Source: Agrypnia vestita (taxonomy: Eukaryota; Arthropoda; Insecta; Trichoptera; Phryganeidae). Taken from it: a DNA stretch of 64,000 nt. The DNA lies in contig JADDOH010011286.1 in the NCBI GenBank assembly GCA_016648135.1, positions 62,001-126,000 on the forward strand. The letters run 5' to 3'. Of this stretch, positions 1-10,684 are shown piece after piece. The notes under the pieces are model-generated. The model was not told the origin of the DNA. It did no database searches and was given only the letters and a program-made list of their open reading frames with translations. Both the position numbers and the translations under genes were made by a program. Each line of letters opens with the position of its first letter. The first letter of the stretch is position 1.

Positions 1-97
1 GAATAGCCCCGAAGTCGTCCAGCTTGCTCAGCATCGCCATGCCAGTCTGAATCCACACATTGCGGATTTGGCGTAGATTTGCGACTCGCTTCGTCCG
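1..97 (-). pseudogene. Open reading frame fragment running off the window edge
   Basis: Minus-strand reading from about position 97 to 1 gives roughly 31 codons without a stop, including VANLRQIRNVWIQTGMAML, after an in-frame TAA near 98-100. Base composition is richer in GC than the following kilobase. I do not recognise the protein. It may be the end of an exon or of a transposon ORF lying outside the window. Its first codons are copied in inverted orientation at 110-134. Confidence 0.25.
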
Positions 98-134
98 TTA
101 TAACGACGCACGAAGCGAGTCGCAAATCTACGCC
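70..134. repeat. Perfect 25-bp inverted repeat (hairpin)
   Basis: Positions 70-94 and 110-134 are exact reverse complements (left arm starts GGCGTAGATTTGCGAC) separated by 15 nt. The loop itself holds the palindrome CGTTATAACG at 96-105. GC-rich compared with its surroundings. Confidence 0.9.
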
Positions 135-1397
135 ACGATATTGATGCGAAACCGCAAGCTCTAAATTTTTCGTCCGTACCTCATCTGACGACATTTAATA
201 TTTAAATTGTTTGTCCTTGTACTATACAAAAATATCCCTAGCAAATTAATTTATTGTTTATATTCTTCAAAGTGAGATCTAGTTTGTTTTTTTTATTATT
301 TAATATTACAGTATGTCGTGCTAAATTCTAATCTGTTGTGCTTTCGTGATTTTATTTTTAGCTCTATATTTTTTCACGTGATTAATATGAACATTTTGTA
401 TTTTTCTGCTAGGGTCATTTCTTGTACTGTATTTTATACCGTTTTTGTTTTGTTATTCGATTGTTTAACACCTGAAATACATTGTTGCTTAGCGATAGCG
501 GCCAAATTATTTTTCGTTTTATTTGAATTGTAAAATGGTATCCATGGTTATGTGATTGATTCATTTAATTTCAAAAAAACCTATTTCTTGATCTGATAAA
601 TTAAAATTCCTTTAAATCTTGTTTAGAAAAAGAATTCAATATGTGTTATAATTTTGTCATGAGTATAGACAAGATAGAACGCCACATATTCTTTTCCAAT
701 AACTGACATTCATTCTTGGACGTTTTTGATATTATGTACCATCCACAAATAAAAATGAAGGCGATTTATAGATGTAATAGCACTGTTAAATTTGATGGTA
801 TCCTACATATGCCCATCAATAAATAAATATTAATTTCATTTTTTTTATACAAACATGGGTGTTGATTACTTATAACAAAAGAACGCTTACAACGTGGCTG
901 TTATTTTTAATAAATTTGATGATACGCGGATATTTTTTAAATACTGTAAATATCATAAATATGATTATAATTTTAATTTACAAAGGTATTAGAAAAGTTC
1001 CTCAGACCACTAAAATATATGGACCTGGACTAATGTAAATTTCTTGATAGTCTAATGTGCGGCTGGTTCCAATACGTTTGAAAAATACTAGGAGTTTGTT
1101 AATTTTTAAACAATTGTGACTGTTAGTCCTCGGAGTATAATGGTAAATAGGCATCATTAAATAAATTTGTTAAGACTCATTTTCGAACTAATTATAAAAT
1201 AATAACCCATAAAAACATAGTTTTCCTTATAAATCCTTTCCATTCGAGGTCTCTGTTTCCATTATTGTATTGGCTGTCATTTCACAGAATAACGAGCTTT
1301 TATTATGTGGCAATTTTAAATAAAGATATAAATTCTTAAGCGTCAATGATTTAAATACTTTTATAATAGTACCAGAATGTAGGTACTTGCCCGACCA
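135..1397. other. Unassigned AT-rich stretch
   Basis: No supported gene. The 71-codon frame at 318-533 is low complexity and resembles nothing I know. No repeat shared with the rest of the window was noticed. Confidence 0.6.
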
Positions 1398-1429
1398 TCT
1401 ATACCTATAAAATTCGATGCATGTCTGTC

Positions 1430-2420
1430 TATCTGTTCTCTATAAAAATGTATACCGTTTGTCCAATTAGACTCAAATTTTACTTACCTATAATTTAGGA
1501 CCTGGCGCTTAACAGGCGATATTTCTTTCTTTTTTTTTTTAGCACCAGTCGAGTTTAGAAAGCAACTCTGATTTTTTTTTATTATTACGCTTCAACAGGC
1601 CAGGAGGCCCAATTACAGAGGCCAAATACATCACAAAACACCCAAGCTTGAGTAAATCACATAGATTAACATTGTGACCTCACCGGGAGTCGAACCCGGA
1701 ACCCTCGGTGTGGAAAGCCAGTGTCATACCCACTGCGCTAAGAGGGCTTCTTCTCCCTTGACCCTTCCCCCTCCCAAAGATATATTTTCAATGCAAATCT
1801 GTACCGTACAACCGATCGGACTCAAAATTTGGAAACATATTTTTTAAGTCCCGGCGGGTAATATAGGCGACATTTCACCCCTTTCCTTTTTCCCCTTCCC
1901 ATACCCTGATATATTTTCAATGCAAATCACTACGGTTTGACAATTGGACTCAAAATTTGGAAACTTATTCTTTAGGACCCGGCGGGTAACATAGGTGACA
2001 TTTCACCCCTTTCCTTTTTCCCTTTCCCATACCCTGATATATTTTCAATGCAAATCACTACGGTTCGACCAATCGGACTCAAAATTTGGAAACTTATACT
2101 TTAGGACCCGGCGGGTAACATAGGCAAAATTTTCCCCATTCTCTTATACCCCTTTCCCTTCCCTGATATATTTTCAATGCAAATCTGTACCGTTCGATAG
2201 ATCGGACTCAAAATTCGGAAACTTATTTTTTAGGATTAATCGGGTAATATAAGTGACATTTCCTTTTCCCCCACTAACCCATCCCCTCCCCCAAATATAT
2301 TTTGTGTACAAATCTACACCGCTTCACCAATTGGATTCAAATTTCGCACACATATTCCCGACGGAAAAAATAGGCCATATTTCTTCCCTAGACATCCTAT
2401 CCATCCCAGACTTGATTAAA
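1430..2420 (+). repeat. 129-bp tandem repeat, about six units
   Basis: The landmark TATATTTTCAATGCAAATC recurs at 1781, 1910, 2038, 2167 and (diverged) 2296, a spacing of 128-129 bp. Each unit continues with a GGACTCAAAATTTGGAAAC-like stretch, a GGACCCGGCGGGTAA-like stretch and a pyrimidine-rich run. A first unit at about 1436 is separated from the second by the SINE. Confidence 0.9.
1567..1748 (-). mobile_element. tRNA-derived SINE inserted in the minisatellite
   Basis: On the minus strand the head reads GCCCTCTTAGCGCAGTGGGT (A box near 1725-1740) and carries a B box GGGTTCGACTCCC at 1685-1697, followed by an unrelated body and a run of A (T run at 1567-1580 on the plus strand). The acceptor stem halves do not pair well and the anticodon arm is poor, so this is a SINE head and not a working tRNA gene. 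It lies inside the first unit of the 129-bp array. Confidence 0.7.
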
Positions 2421-2503
2421 TGGAAACATTTTTTTAATTAAAGGCCCGACAATTTTATTTTCAACTTAATCCTTTACCTGCAACGCCGGGTACGAACAGC
2501 TAG

Positions 2504-3049
2504 TCTATATATTGCTACGGCACTGGCGGATAGAGCGCCAGTCCACCCATACTTGCCGTGCATCCACCAGCTAATTCAGACGGTCACGAGACATCTCAGG
2601 CATGGTGCGTGCTTCTCATGGAGTTCCAGGTGCTGGTCATTGCTGGAGGGTGTGTCGGTGTGTGTGTAGTGTAGTGTAAATGTAGATACCTGACCACTCC
2701 GGAAGGAATTACAAAAATCAAAGACGGTCATCTATGAAAGAACAACATTATAATTCATGACCTTGACTCAATAAAAGTATAAACTATTAAAAATTTAATA
2801 TAAAGTTTAATATAAAATGAGAGGCGCGTGCTCCTAGGCATCGCGGCCGACGGACCGTGTGGGAATTGAATTACAAATAAAAAACTTATGAAATCATTTC
2901 ATACAAGGAAAAAAACATAAAAATTGGGTTTAGAAAGAAAATAACTAGCTCTGGCGAACGGCCCTGGTAACGCCGGCGCCAGGCGGGATCTTAAAACAAA
3001 ATGAAAGGCGACGCACAATTTACAAACAGACACTGATTCTAATCTGGGT
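2504..3049. other. Unassigned, with a short TG-rich run
   Basis: Contains TGTGTGTGTAG-like low complexity at about 2650-2685 and two GC-richer patches (2820-2860, 2945-2995). No coding support. Confidence 0.5.
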
Positions 3050-3400
3050 TATAAATAATCTGTTTTCTAATTCATCATTTTTTCCTTCTTATCCTTATAC
3101 ACTTTTACACATTTTCGGCCTTTTTTGACAAAGCCTTTTTTGGGGTTTTTTCGGCTTTTTTTTCGCACGTTTTTACTGTTTTCTCCGCGAGTATACAATA
3201 TAATAACAATTTTTAAAAAGAATACAAAGGGCAAATCCTTACCGCGTGTTTTTTTCTAAAAAATTCTTTTCTTCTTTTTCTTTTTTACTTTCTATGCTCG
3301 ATGGCGTGAAATTTCGTTTTTACTGCACATCTCGGTGTTTTGCGATCGGATTAAAAAAAAAGTACGACGTTTTGTGCCGAATCCGGTCATCTTTTTTTCT
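3050..3400 (+). repeat. Dispersed repeat family A, copy 1
   Basis: Shares ordered blocks with 5575-5850 (same strand) and 45060-45225 (opposite strand): GACAAAGCC followed by T-rich sequence, TTTTCTCCGCGAG, a CCGCGTG block, TTTCTTCTT, then GTACGACGTTTTGT. Highly diverged. The overlapping 93-codon minus frame (3320-3601) does not resemble a known protein. Element type unknown. Confidence 0.6.
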
Positions 3401-5000
3401 TACATACATCAATTTTGCGTAGCTTTCTTTCTCGCTGAAATACAAAAATAAACCCCCGTTTTCGGTCCGTTTTCGCGAGGGCACCGTTTCTGCGACTGTA
3501 GGCGTAGTTTTAACGAAATTAAAAAATCGAGTACCAGGTTCAAACAACAGTTGAAGGTGCCATCTTTTGCGCAAATTCTTAAATTTTTTCACCCCCTCCA
3601 CTTTTCTCGGTACGCAACCAAAGTCGAAATTTCCGTTTCTTTAGTAACTCGGTCAAAAAAAATCGCACAGACACGCAAATCTCATCACCGCGTGGCGCAT
3701 GACGATGCGCATCTTTTCTATTGAAAATAATTACTTCCAGACGCGTGTCCAAGCAGCGGCAATCTTTTTAGTGCGTTTTTTCGGCGTTTTTTATATTTTT
3801 GTATGCTGCTCAGAGACGGGGAGGCCTACATTCACCGACGATATTTCATTCGATAGAAGAAGAGTGCAGCTAACGAGTGTAGCAAAAAATATTGTTTTAA
3901 AATGAAACGTTTTGTCGTGACGGAAGCTTACATCCGGATTTCACCATTTCAGCCGTAGCTTCGCAGCAGTAAGGCCAATTTCAAATCTAAAAAATACGTT
4001 TTGTAGGGCTCAGCTTTTCACAGATGACCCTATTTTTAGATTTTTTTTACCTTTATTTTTAGAAAAGTTATAAGCTTAACAAGACGATAAATTTAATAGA
4101 TAATTCTAGATTTTCTTTTGTTTTCCCGAAACGCATCGTTTCGCACTGGAATGTATTTATTAATACGATTTATTTAATTTTCTTCAGTACCGGGAGATCT
4201 CCCGTCATGCGCGCATGCCTCGCTCAATTTTTTAATATTTTTACGTAAATTTAATTGAATTTTTTTTGAATTACGATTATACTTTTTCAAAAAATAATTG
4301 TACATACATAGTTTAGTTTTCTGTTATTCCCTACGAATAATATTTTTAAATATTGAAAACTTAACTAATGTTTTTTAATATATCATTTTTAAAAATAATA
4401 TTTTTCAGTACATAAACAATTTTTGCTAAATTTTTCAATTCTCAAAAGCTATAAGAATGCGATTTATGGATTTTTGTTGGAAACATCTTAATTGTCAAAA
4501 TCTAATCTATCAATTTGTTTGGAGACTTATCCTTTTATGGTTATTTATTAAATTATAACTTGGGTCTTTTTAATTTTGAAATATTGTTAACTTCTTTATA
4601 GTAATTATATTTATATTTCTTTTATATTTACTTTTCTTTATATATCGGAATATCTTTTCATTTAAATCATTTTGAAAAGTTTTTTGTTATTTTTTTAAAG
4701 GTCTCAATTGGGTTTATTTTATTTTATATTATTTAGAATTTTAACAGCTTATTCGTTAAAAAATTAAATGTAATCGTCGAGGATTATTAATTTATAGTAT
4801 ACTGAATTCGATATTTTATATGAAATAAATTTACAAAAAACATGATTTTGGAAGGGACAGATACATAAAATCTAAAATATAGTACATTTTAAATGAGTCG
4901 ATATCGGTGAATGCTTTCAAAACATTTTTTTAAATTTTTTGGACGTTGCTACCTTTGCTTTTATATATGAGACGCCACATATGTGATAAATAAAAATATC
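3401..5000. other. Unassigned; possible continuation of repeat family A
   Basis: 3401-4030 is moderately GC-rich and may belong to the same element as family A copy 1. 4031-5000 is plain AT-rich sequence. No coding region supported. Confidence 0.5.
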
Positions 5001-5001
5001 A

Positions 5002-5143
5002 AGGGCCTGTTGTTTGATCAGAAGTAAGAGTAATAGTTAAGAAAAAAGCATACTGTTTGCATTCTCTTCCAATCAAAATACCCGTTTTCGTAAAAATCTA
5101 TGCTTTTTTCATAACTATTACTTCTGATCAAACAACAGGCCCT
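5002..5143. mobile_element. Foldback MITE-like inverted repeat
   Basis: 5002-5051 (AGGGCCTGTTGTTTGATCAG start) and 5100-5143 are reverse complements apart from a 6-bp indel and one base, with about 48 bp between. No ORF. Looks like a small non-autonomous DNA element or palindromic rearrangement. Confidence 0.6.
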
Positions 5144-5515
5144 AAGCCAATTAAAATAATTCGCTTGATGAATTTAGAATTCATTGTAATAAAAGATAGA
5201 GAAAACATAATATATGTAGCAGAAGTAATGAAAAGATTGAAGAAAGAAATTGTTTGATTAAATGAGATATAGGAGTACATTAATGCATTAGGGAAGTATG
5301 TAATAAAAATCTATGCTTTTTCATAACTATTGCTTCTGATCAAATAACAGGCCCTAAGCCAATTAAAATAATTCGCTTGATGAATTTAGAATTCATTGTA
5401 ATAAAAGATAGAGAAAACATAATATATGTAGCAGGAGTAATGAAAAGATTGAAGAAAGAAATTGTTGAATAAATGAGATATAGGAGTACATTAATGCATA
5501 AGAGAAGTATGTAAA
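5091..5515 (+). repeat. Direct tandem duplication, about 212 bp per unit
   Basis: The block beginning TAAAAATCTATGC at 5091 is repeated from 5304 with only a few differences (for example T6 versus T5 and an AA/GG swap). The duplication starts inside the right arm of the adjacent inverted repeat, so it happened after that element arose. The 66-codon frame 5057-5257 runs across it; not recognised. Confidence 0.9.
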
Positions 5516-5574
5516 TTTATTTCCAGAGGGAAAGGAAGGTAGGCGGAAATGGATTTCTAGGGTTTCTACATGTA

Positions 5575-5850
5575 GTTTTTTTTTTACAAAGCCCTATTTG
5601 GCGTTTTTTTTACCTTTTTCGGACATATTTACGATTTTCTCTGCAAATATGAAAGATAATGACAATTTAAAAAAATACGAAAGATAAGTCGTTGCCGCGT
5701 GACATTTTTGTAAAATTTATTTTCTTCTTATTCTTATTTTGTTGCTTGGTTCATTTCGTTTTTACCTCATATTATTTATTGTATTGTGATTGGATTCAAA
5801 ATTGAAGTATGACGTTTTGTATGCAATGGATTGCTATATTTTAAAATTTT
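5575..5850 (+). repeat. Dispersed repeat family A, copy 2
   Basis: Aligns in order with 3124-3400: ACAAAGCCC, T-rich, TTTTCTCTGCAAATAT, TTGCCGCGTG, TTTCTTCTTATTC, then GTATGACGTTTTGT. More AT-rich and more decayed than copy 1. Confidence 0.6.
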
Positions 5851-6384
5851 TTCTATCTTTATATATAAAAAAATTATAATCAAAATTTTTTTTTCGATAC
5901 GTGTGTTTGAAAGTTTTTTAATGAGATTTTATTTTTATTTTGACGTAAGCCGGATTTCGACAATTTAAAAATTTATTTACAGGGATCTCTCTTTTATAGT
6001 ATTAAATTAATTTTTTTCTCTCTTCGTTATATTCTGACAGATTTGAATTTTGAAAACTGTTTTTTTATTTTGTTTAATGTAGTGTTTTTTTAAATTTATT
6101 TCTTACTTTTTTGGATAGGCCATTGTTTAAAAATAAACTAAAATATTTTTTTTATAAAGTCGAAAAAGATTTTATTTATATGTTAATTTTATATTTAATT
6201 TTAAAAAAGCATTTATTTTTAATTCTACTTTGGATACATAATCTTTTACATATTCATTAATATTTTTCCATTTACGACCTAACCTAACCTGATCTATAAT
6301 AAATAATTTTCTTTTACGCACACAATGATTTTAAAACTGACAAATCTGTGAAAACATTCCAAGCTTCGGAGGCACGTTTTGACC
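5851..6384. other. Unassigned AT-rich stretch with a short telomere-like run
   Basis: No coding support. 6277-6290 reads ACCTAACCTAACCT, nearly three units of the insect telomere repeat (TTAGG on the other strand), too short to be a telomere array. Confidence 0.6.
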
Positions 6385-6513
6385 GTATAGCGGTCGTCAC
6401 GGCCGCGCATCTATCGCCTCGGCAGCGCAGCGGTCGCTACGGCTGCGCAGCGGTCGCATGGGCCGCGTAGCGGTCGTCATGGCCGCGCAGCGGTCGCCAC
6501 GGCCGCGCAGTGG
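6385..6513 (+). repeat. 20-bp GC-rich minisatellite
   Basis: Units start at 6385, 6405, 6425, 6445, 6465, 6485 and 6505, each close to GCGCAGCGGTCGCCACGGCC. CpG-dense in strong contrast to the AT-rich neighbours. The period is not a multiple of three and no ORF uses it. Confidence 0.9.
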
Positions 6514-6661
6514 CACTCACGCAAAAAACCAAAATCAAAAACCGAAATAGAAAAACCTAATTTAAAAAACCAAAATTAAAAAATAAAATAAAATTCAACA
6601 AAACAGACATAAAATAAAAAACTTTTTTTTTCAAGATTTTGTAAGATCGGCCATCCTTATA
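6514..6661. other. A-rich spacer before the mariner
   Basis: Low-complexity AAAATAAA-type sequence. TA at 6660-6661 is the left copy of the mariner target duplication. Confidence 0.5.
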
Positions 6662-7946
6662 TTAGGTCCTTACATATGAAATTGACGTTTTTCCGTACTG
6701 GCAAATTTGATCTCAAATATCTTCTCATTGGTTAGGAATTCCAAATCCAAATTTATACAGCTATTTACTCATGTATTTGTGTTTTGAAAATTATAATTCA
6801 TTTGTTTTTTCCTCAATTGTTTTTTTCTTTGCGTCACTCAGTTTACAAAATGAAAAACTTGAAATATCGCGTTATTTACGAGTACGAGTTCCACCGTGGC
6901 ACCAGTGCTGCAGAAACGGCTCGAAGGAATAATGATGTGTATGGCGACGGTGCCGCAAAAGAAAACACAGTGCGTTTTTGGTTCCAACGTTTTCGTTCTG
7001 GAAAATTCGACCTGCAGAACAAGCCCCGTGGACGGCCGGAGACCAAAGTTGATAATGAAGAATTGAAGGCTATTGTGGAAGCGGGTCCATCGCAAACCAC
7101 ATCCGAGTTAGCTGCAGGCTGCGGTGTTAGTGATAAAACTGTTTTAATCCACTTGAAGCAAATTGGTAAGGGTGAAAAAGCTTGAAAGGTGGGTACCTCA
7201 CGAATTGAGTGAAGCAAATCAACAAACGCGGTTGACTGCTGCGTTGCATTACTCAACCGGCACAATAATGAAGGGATTTTAAATCGAATCATTACCTGTG
7301 ATGAAAAGTGGATCCTGTACGATAATCGGAAGCGCTCATCGCAATGGCTGAACCCTGCCGAACCAGCCAAACCATGCCCCAAGCGAAAATTGACTCCAAA
7401 AAAGTTACTTGTGAGCGTTTGGTGGACTAGTGCTGGTGTCGTTCACTACAGCTTTCTTAAATCTGGCCAGACGATTACGGCAGATGTCTATTGTCAGCAA
7501 CTGCAAACCATGATGGAAAAGCTAGCTGCTAAACAACCGAGGCTGGTTAATCGCTCTAGGCCACTGCTGCTTCATGATAACGCTAGACCACACACTGCAC
7601 AACAGACGGCTACCAAATTAGAGGAGCTTCAATTGGAATGTCTAAGACATCCACCATATTCTCCGGACCTTGCCCCAACAGATTACCATTTTTTTCGAAA
7701 TTTGGATAACTTCTTGCAAAGGAAAAAATTCAACTCCGATGGGGCAGTCCAAACCGCCTTCAAAGATTTTATTGATTCCCGTCCGAATGGTTTTTTAAGT
7801 AAAGGGATCGATAAACTACCTATGAGATGGCAAATGTGCATAGATAGCAATGGTACATACTTTGATTAAATAAATATATTATAATAAAAAAAATCGGCTT
7901 TATGTTCCTCCCATACTAAACGTCAATTTCATATGTAAGGACCTAA
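6662..7946 (+). mobile_element. Mariner transposon, nearly complete (1285 bp)
   Basis: Terminal inverted repeats at 6662-6690 and 7918-7946 are identical over 29 bp (start TTAGGTCCTTACATATGA) and are flanked by the TA target duplication at 6660-6661 and 7947-7948. Size, ends and transposase fit Tc1/mariner, probably the mori subfamily found in Lepidoptera. The element carries one transposase gene broken by two small indels. Perfectly matching ends suggest a fairly recent insertion. Confidence 0.95.
6850..7869 (+). pseudogene. Mariner DD34D transposase, frameshifted
   Basis: The enzyme cuts and pastes the element by binding the inverted repeats and joining them to TA sites in the nucleus. Start is taken at ATG 6850 (MKNLKYRV), the normal start of the family; an upstream in-frame ATG at 6784 adds non-homologous residues. 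The N-terminal helix-turn-helix region contains WFQRFRSG and a GRP-type linker. Catalytic residues are visible: D in CDEKWILYDN, D in LLLHDNARPH, and D in YSPDLAPTDYHFF, with 34 residues between the second and third. An extra G near 7170-7172 shifts frame and meets TGA at 7183-7185; a one-base loss near 7230 restores the original frame, so only about 60 nt are misread. A conventional AATAAA-like run follows the stop. The copy cannot make an intact protein as written, barring sequencing error. Confidence 0.93.
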
Positions 7947-7948
7947 TA

Positions 7949-8476
7949 TTTCCATTTGCACCTCGTTAGCAGTGTTGTTAGATAATTATGAATTTAAAAT
8001 TCACTACTAATGCGTGTTTTATAACTGAAAGTGATTAATTACACTGGAAAGTTGTGCGTTGCATATTGCAACTCAAATAATACTTGTTTATTTTCTTTTA
8101 CTCTTCGACTATTGTTGCGGAAAAGAGTACTGTGCGGCCTTTAAATTCTAAATGTTATGGAAAAAGGGAAAAATATTTACAAATTCCATCGGAAAATTTA
8201 TTTCTGCATTCATATCGCGATTGATTTATTTTCATCATAAATTATTCAATCAAATAAAAACGCTGAATCGTCAGCGTGGCGTATGAAGTCATTAAGTAAC
8301 AAATTCACATTTTTCGGCAAATCGCTTCCAAAGTTTCTATCCCTTAAATCTGCAATAATTATGTAAAAGCGCTTGTCACATGGAATTTGCGCCAGAAATC
8401 ACTAAAACCAGTTAATATATAATAGAAATAGCGGAAACTTTTCTTAAACATTGTTAAATCCATTTACCAATTGCAA
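7949..8476. other. Unassigned AT-rich spacer
   Basis: Nothing recognised on either strand. Confidence 0.5.
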
Positions 8477-8667
8477 GAGTTGCTTGTTGGTCTTGTGGTT
8501 AGGACACTGGCCTCGTGATCCAAAGGTTGCGGATTCGAACCTCACTCCAGACTAGCAAGTTAGTCCTATTTTCATAGCACAAGCGTTTAGCTTAGTTTGA
8601 AAATAGTAAGAATATTGATGTGACACGTATTCCGTGGTCACATCTCTATTTAAAAAAAAAAAAAAAA
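8477..8667 (+). mobile_element. tRNA-derived SINE family B, full-length copy
   Basis: Head reads GAGTTGCTTGTTGGTCTTG with an A-box-like GTGGTTAGGACAC and a B box GGATTCGAACC at 8531-8541, body AGCTTAGTTTGAAAATAG, and an A tail at 8652-8667. The same head and body recur at 55081-55260 and, head only and inverted, at 60708-60800; a body fragment lies at 53909-53975. No cloverleaf, so not a tRNA gene. Internal Pol III promoter boxes are retained. Confidence 0.85.
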
Positions 8668-9130
8668 CAAGGTAATCAAGTAATGAGAAACACGGACATT
8701 GTTCACTAAGGCGAATGGATGTATTTAAAAAAACTTTTACGTGGACGTACTTATTAATTTAAAAAACAACTAAAAAGCGTTGTATAGACCACGACGATTC
8801 TTTTTAACGTCGACTGGTTATATAGAGCATAGAGATTTTTGAAAGTCATAAATATCATTTATGTTTGCTCGTCTTGAAGTTTTTATAAGACGCCTGATAT
8901 CTGTTAAAACTATGTAAATTTATTTAAAAGATTTCAACTTTTTCTTCGCAATTTGTTCAACGCTCGCAGCATTAACTCTTAAATCCTGTAAATTGTAGAT
9001 GCCAAGGGAAAATTCGAAATATGAGTTTATATGCTAAGGCATATTGCTATTTAGAAGTTTTCACTATCTAAACTGCCGTCTAGCTTTTATAAGTATAGCA
9101 CAAAGATTTCTTGGGCTACTTAGAATATAA
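8668..9130. other. Unassigned AT-rich spacer
   Basis: No gene or repeat recognised. Confidence 0.5.
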
Positions 9131-9199
9131 TGACTCATAATTTAGGTGGAAATCTATCTTTAAAGTGTTGTGGATTAACTCTGGTACACTCTGTATAAA
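9131..9199 (+). mobile_element. Right-end fragment of the CAGGGT long-TIR MITE family
   Basis: GACTCATAATTTAGGTGG followed by TTGTGGATTAACTCTG and TACACTCTGTA matches the right arm and end module of the copy at 41090-41576 (TTGTGGACTAGCTCTG, TACACCCTGTA). Only this end survives. Confidence 0.6.
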
Positions 9200-10684
9200 A
9201 AAAGCATAATTATGTCTTATTTTTTGAGCTTTATGTTGAATAATAAAAGCAAAAAGTGTTCTCTCTAATAAATAAAAAAAAAAAAATAAAAAAAAAAAAA
9301 TAAAAAAAAAAAAAAAAAATGACGGTTTTTCAGGGGTAAAAGGTTTTTACTGGTACAAAATCACGGTTCGTACTAGGTTGTAAGTTCGTACAACGGGGAT
9401 AAACTTGATTCTCCTCAGTATGGATTCAATTAATAAAACAACACGCGTACCAGTGTTGTAGTCCGAGCTTTCTAAGTCTTTATACAAAAAACATGCGAGC
9501 ATATTTTATGACGCAATTTTACCCAACACCTGACTTTCCTGAAAACAGTAAATGTGGGGCCTTGCAATCCGGCGAATCTGCGCGAAGCGTGCCTGAAGAT
9601 TGACTTTTTAATATTAACCTTGCTTAATCGAAAAATTTCTTGCGAACTGCAGGCACTAAAAACACGAAAAAAGCGTACACGCTTAATCACAACTTACTTT
9701 GACCTTAATCAATTGTTATACTTGCACGTTCATTACTTTTTTCTCATTCATTCCTTGAATGTTCTATCCTTCTACTCTATTATTCATTTCCACTTCACAT
9801 ATATACTTCAGATTACCTTTTCAGTTTATCTTATTGCATACATATCTTTTTTAATCTCATACATTAAATATTTGACAATACTCTTTAATACTTTAAAATT
9901 TTTGACAGAACTGTGACATTATTTGAGTACTGTTGTACTGTTCAAATATATATATATATATATATATATATTTTTAATTACTTTTATACACCAGTATATA
10001 TTTTTAACAATATAACACAATTATTGGATTTGTACACTGCGGACACATCCAAGAATTGTATTCTCAAAACATACATATAAAGATATTGTTAATCGTCTAT
10101 TTTTATAAATAGTTGCACACCCACAACATGGTGAAATAAATTATTTTTTATGATTTTCTTATGATTTCGTAATAGGGAAGTAAATATGATTCTCTACGCC
10201 CCGTGAAAACTATCAGATATTGAGTTCTCCCTTTTGCAAACGGCCGCTGGAGCCTCTTTTCAACGGAAGCGCTTGTCCATCATTTCCTGCATCAGTATTT
10301 AAGTTAAGGGAGGGAAAGCAATGAGATGTGTATGCAGTTAGTTTGGTGAAGACACTGAGTTACATATAATTCATACGTTGTTTTTAATGTAGTGAGATTC
10401 ATGTTCAGAAAAAATTATATATCAATTCAATATTTATCAGAATTGGAGGGAGAGCGTGCGTGAGAAGGTGTATGAATGTGGTTGAAGAATAAATGGTGTA
10501 CCGGGATAGAAGGGTGCGGCATTCTATTCCCTATGCTCACGCATGCGGGAAAACGTTGTAATGGTTACTAATAAAAGAATAACGGTGATATGGAAGTTCG
10601 GTTATTAATCATTAAAATTGATTTTAAATGAAGTTTCATTTTTATTTTGCTTTATTGTTAAATGTGTAGATATTTTTTTTACTT
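9200..10684. other. Unassigned stretch with A-rich and (TA)n runs
   Basis: 9269-9320 is a run of A broken by single T, perhaps an old retroelement tail. 9947-9971 is (TA)n. The 120-codon frame at 9554-9916 is rich in F, I, L and Y from AT bias and is not recognised. 10230-10340 is slightly GC-rich without coding support. Confidence 0.55.

Larger units (their letters stand above)
1398..2503 (+). mobile_element. Non-autonomous Helitron-like element carrying a minisatellite
   Basis: The segment starts A|TCTATACCTATAAAATTC and ends CGGGTACGAACAGCTAG|T, matching the Helitron habit of 5' TC, 3' CTRR and insertion between A and T. The interior is mostly a 129-bp tandem repeat interrupted by a tRNA-derived SINE. 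No Rep/helicase ORF is present, so it is non-autonomous. The 3' hairpin expected just before CTAG is decayed here. Three other segments of the window end in the related string GGGTTACAG followed by CTAG or a close variant. Assignment rests on the termini; boundaries are approximate. Confidence 0.5.

Noticed and set aside
1685..1740. Possible tRNA gene (minus strand)
   Set aside because: A and B boxes are good but the acceptor and anticodon stems do not pair, and an A-tailed body follows; it is a SINE.
5091..5515. CRISPR-like or satellite array
   Set aside because: Only two long units without spacers; a simple tandem duplication.
6277..6290. Telomere repeat array
   Set aside because: Fewer than three CCTAA units here and three at 40044-40059; too short for telomeric DNA, could be chance or a repair scar.
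6876..7382. 168-codon minus-strand frame
   Set aside because: It is antisense to the mariner transposase, whose protein motifs are clear on the plus strand.
8477..8560. Possible tRNA gene
   Set aside because: The same head with the same non-tRNA body occurs at four places, so it is a SINE family.
9554..9916. 120-codon plus-strand frame
   Set aside because: Dominated by codons produced by AT-rich sequence; no motif, no splice or promoter context.
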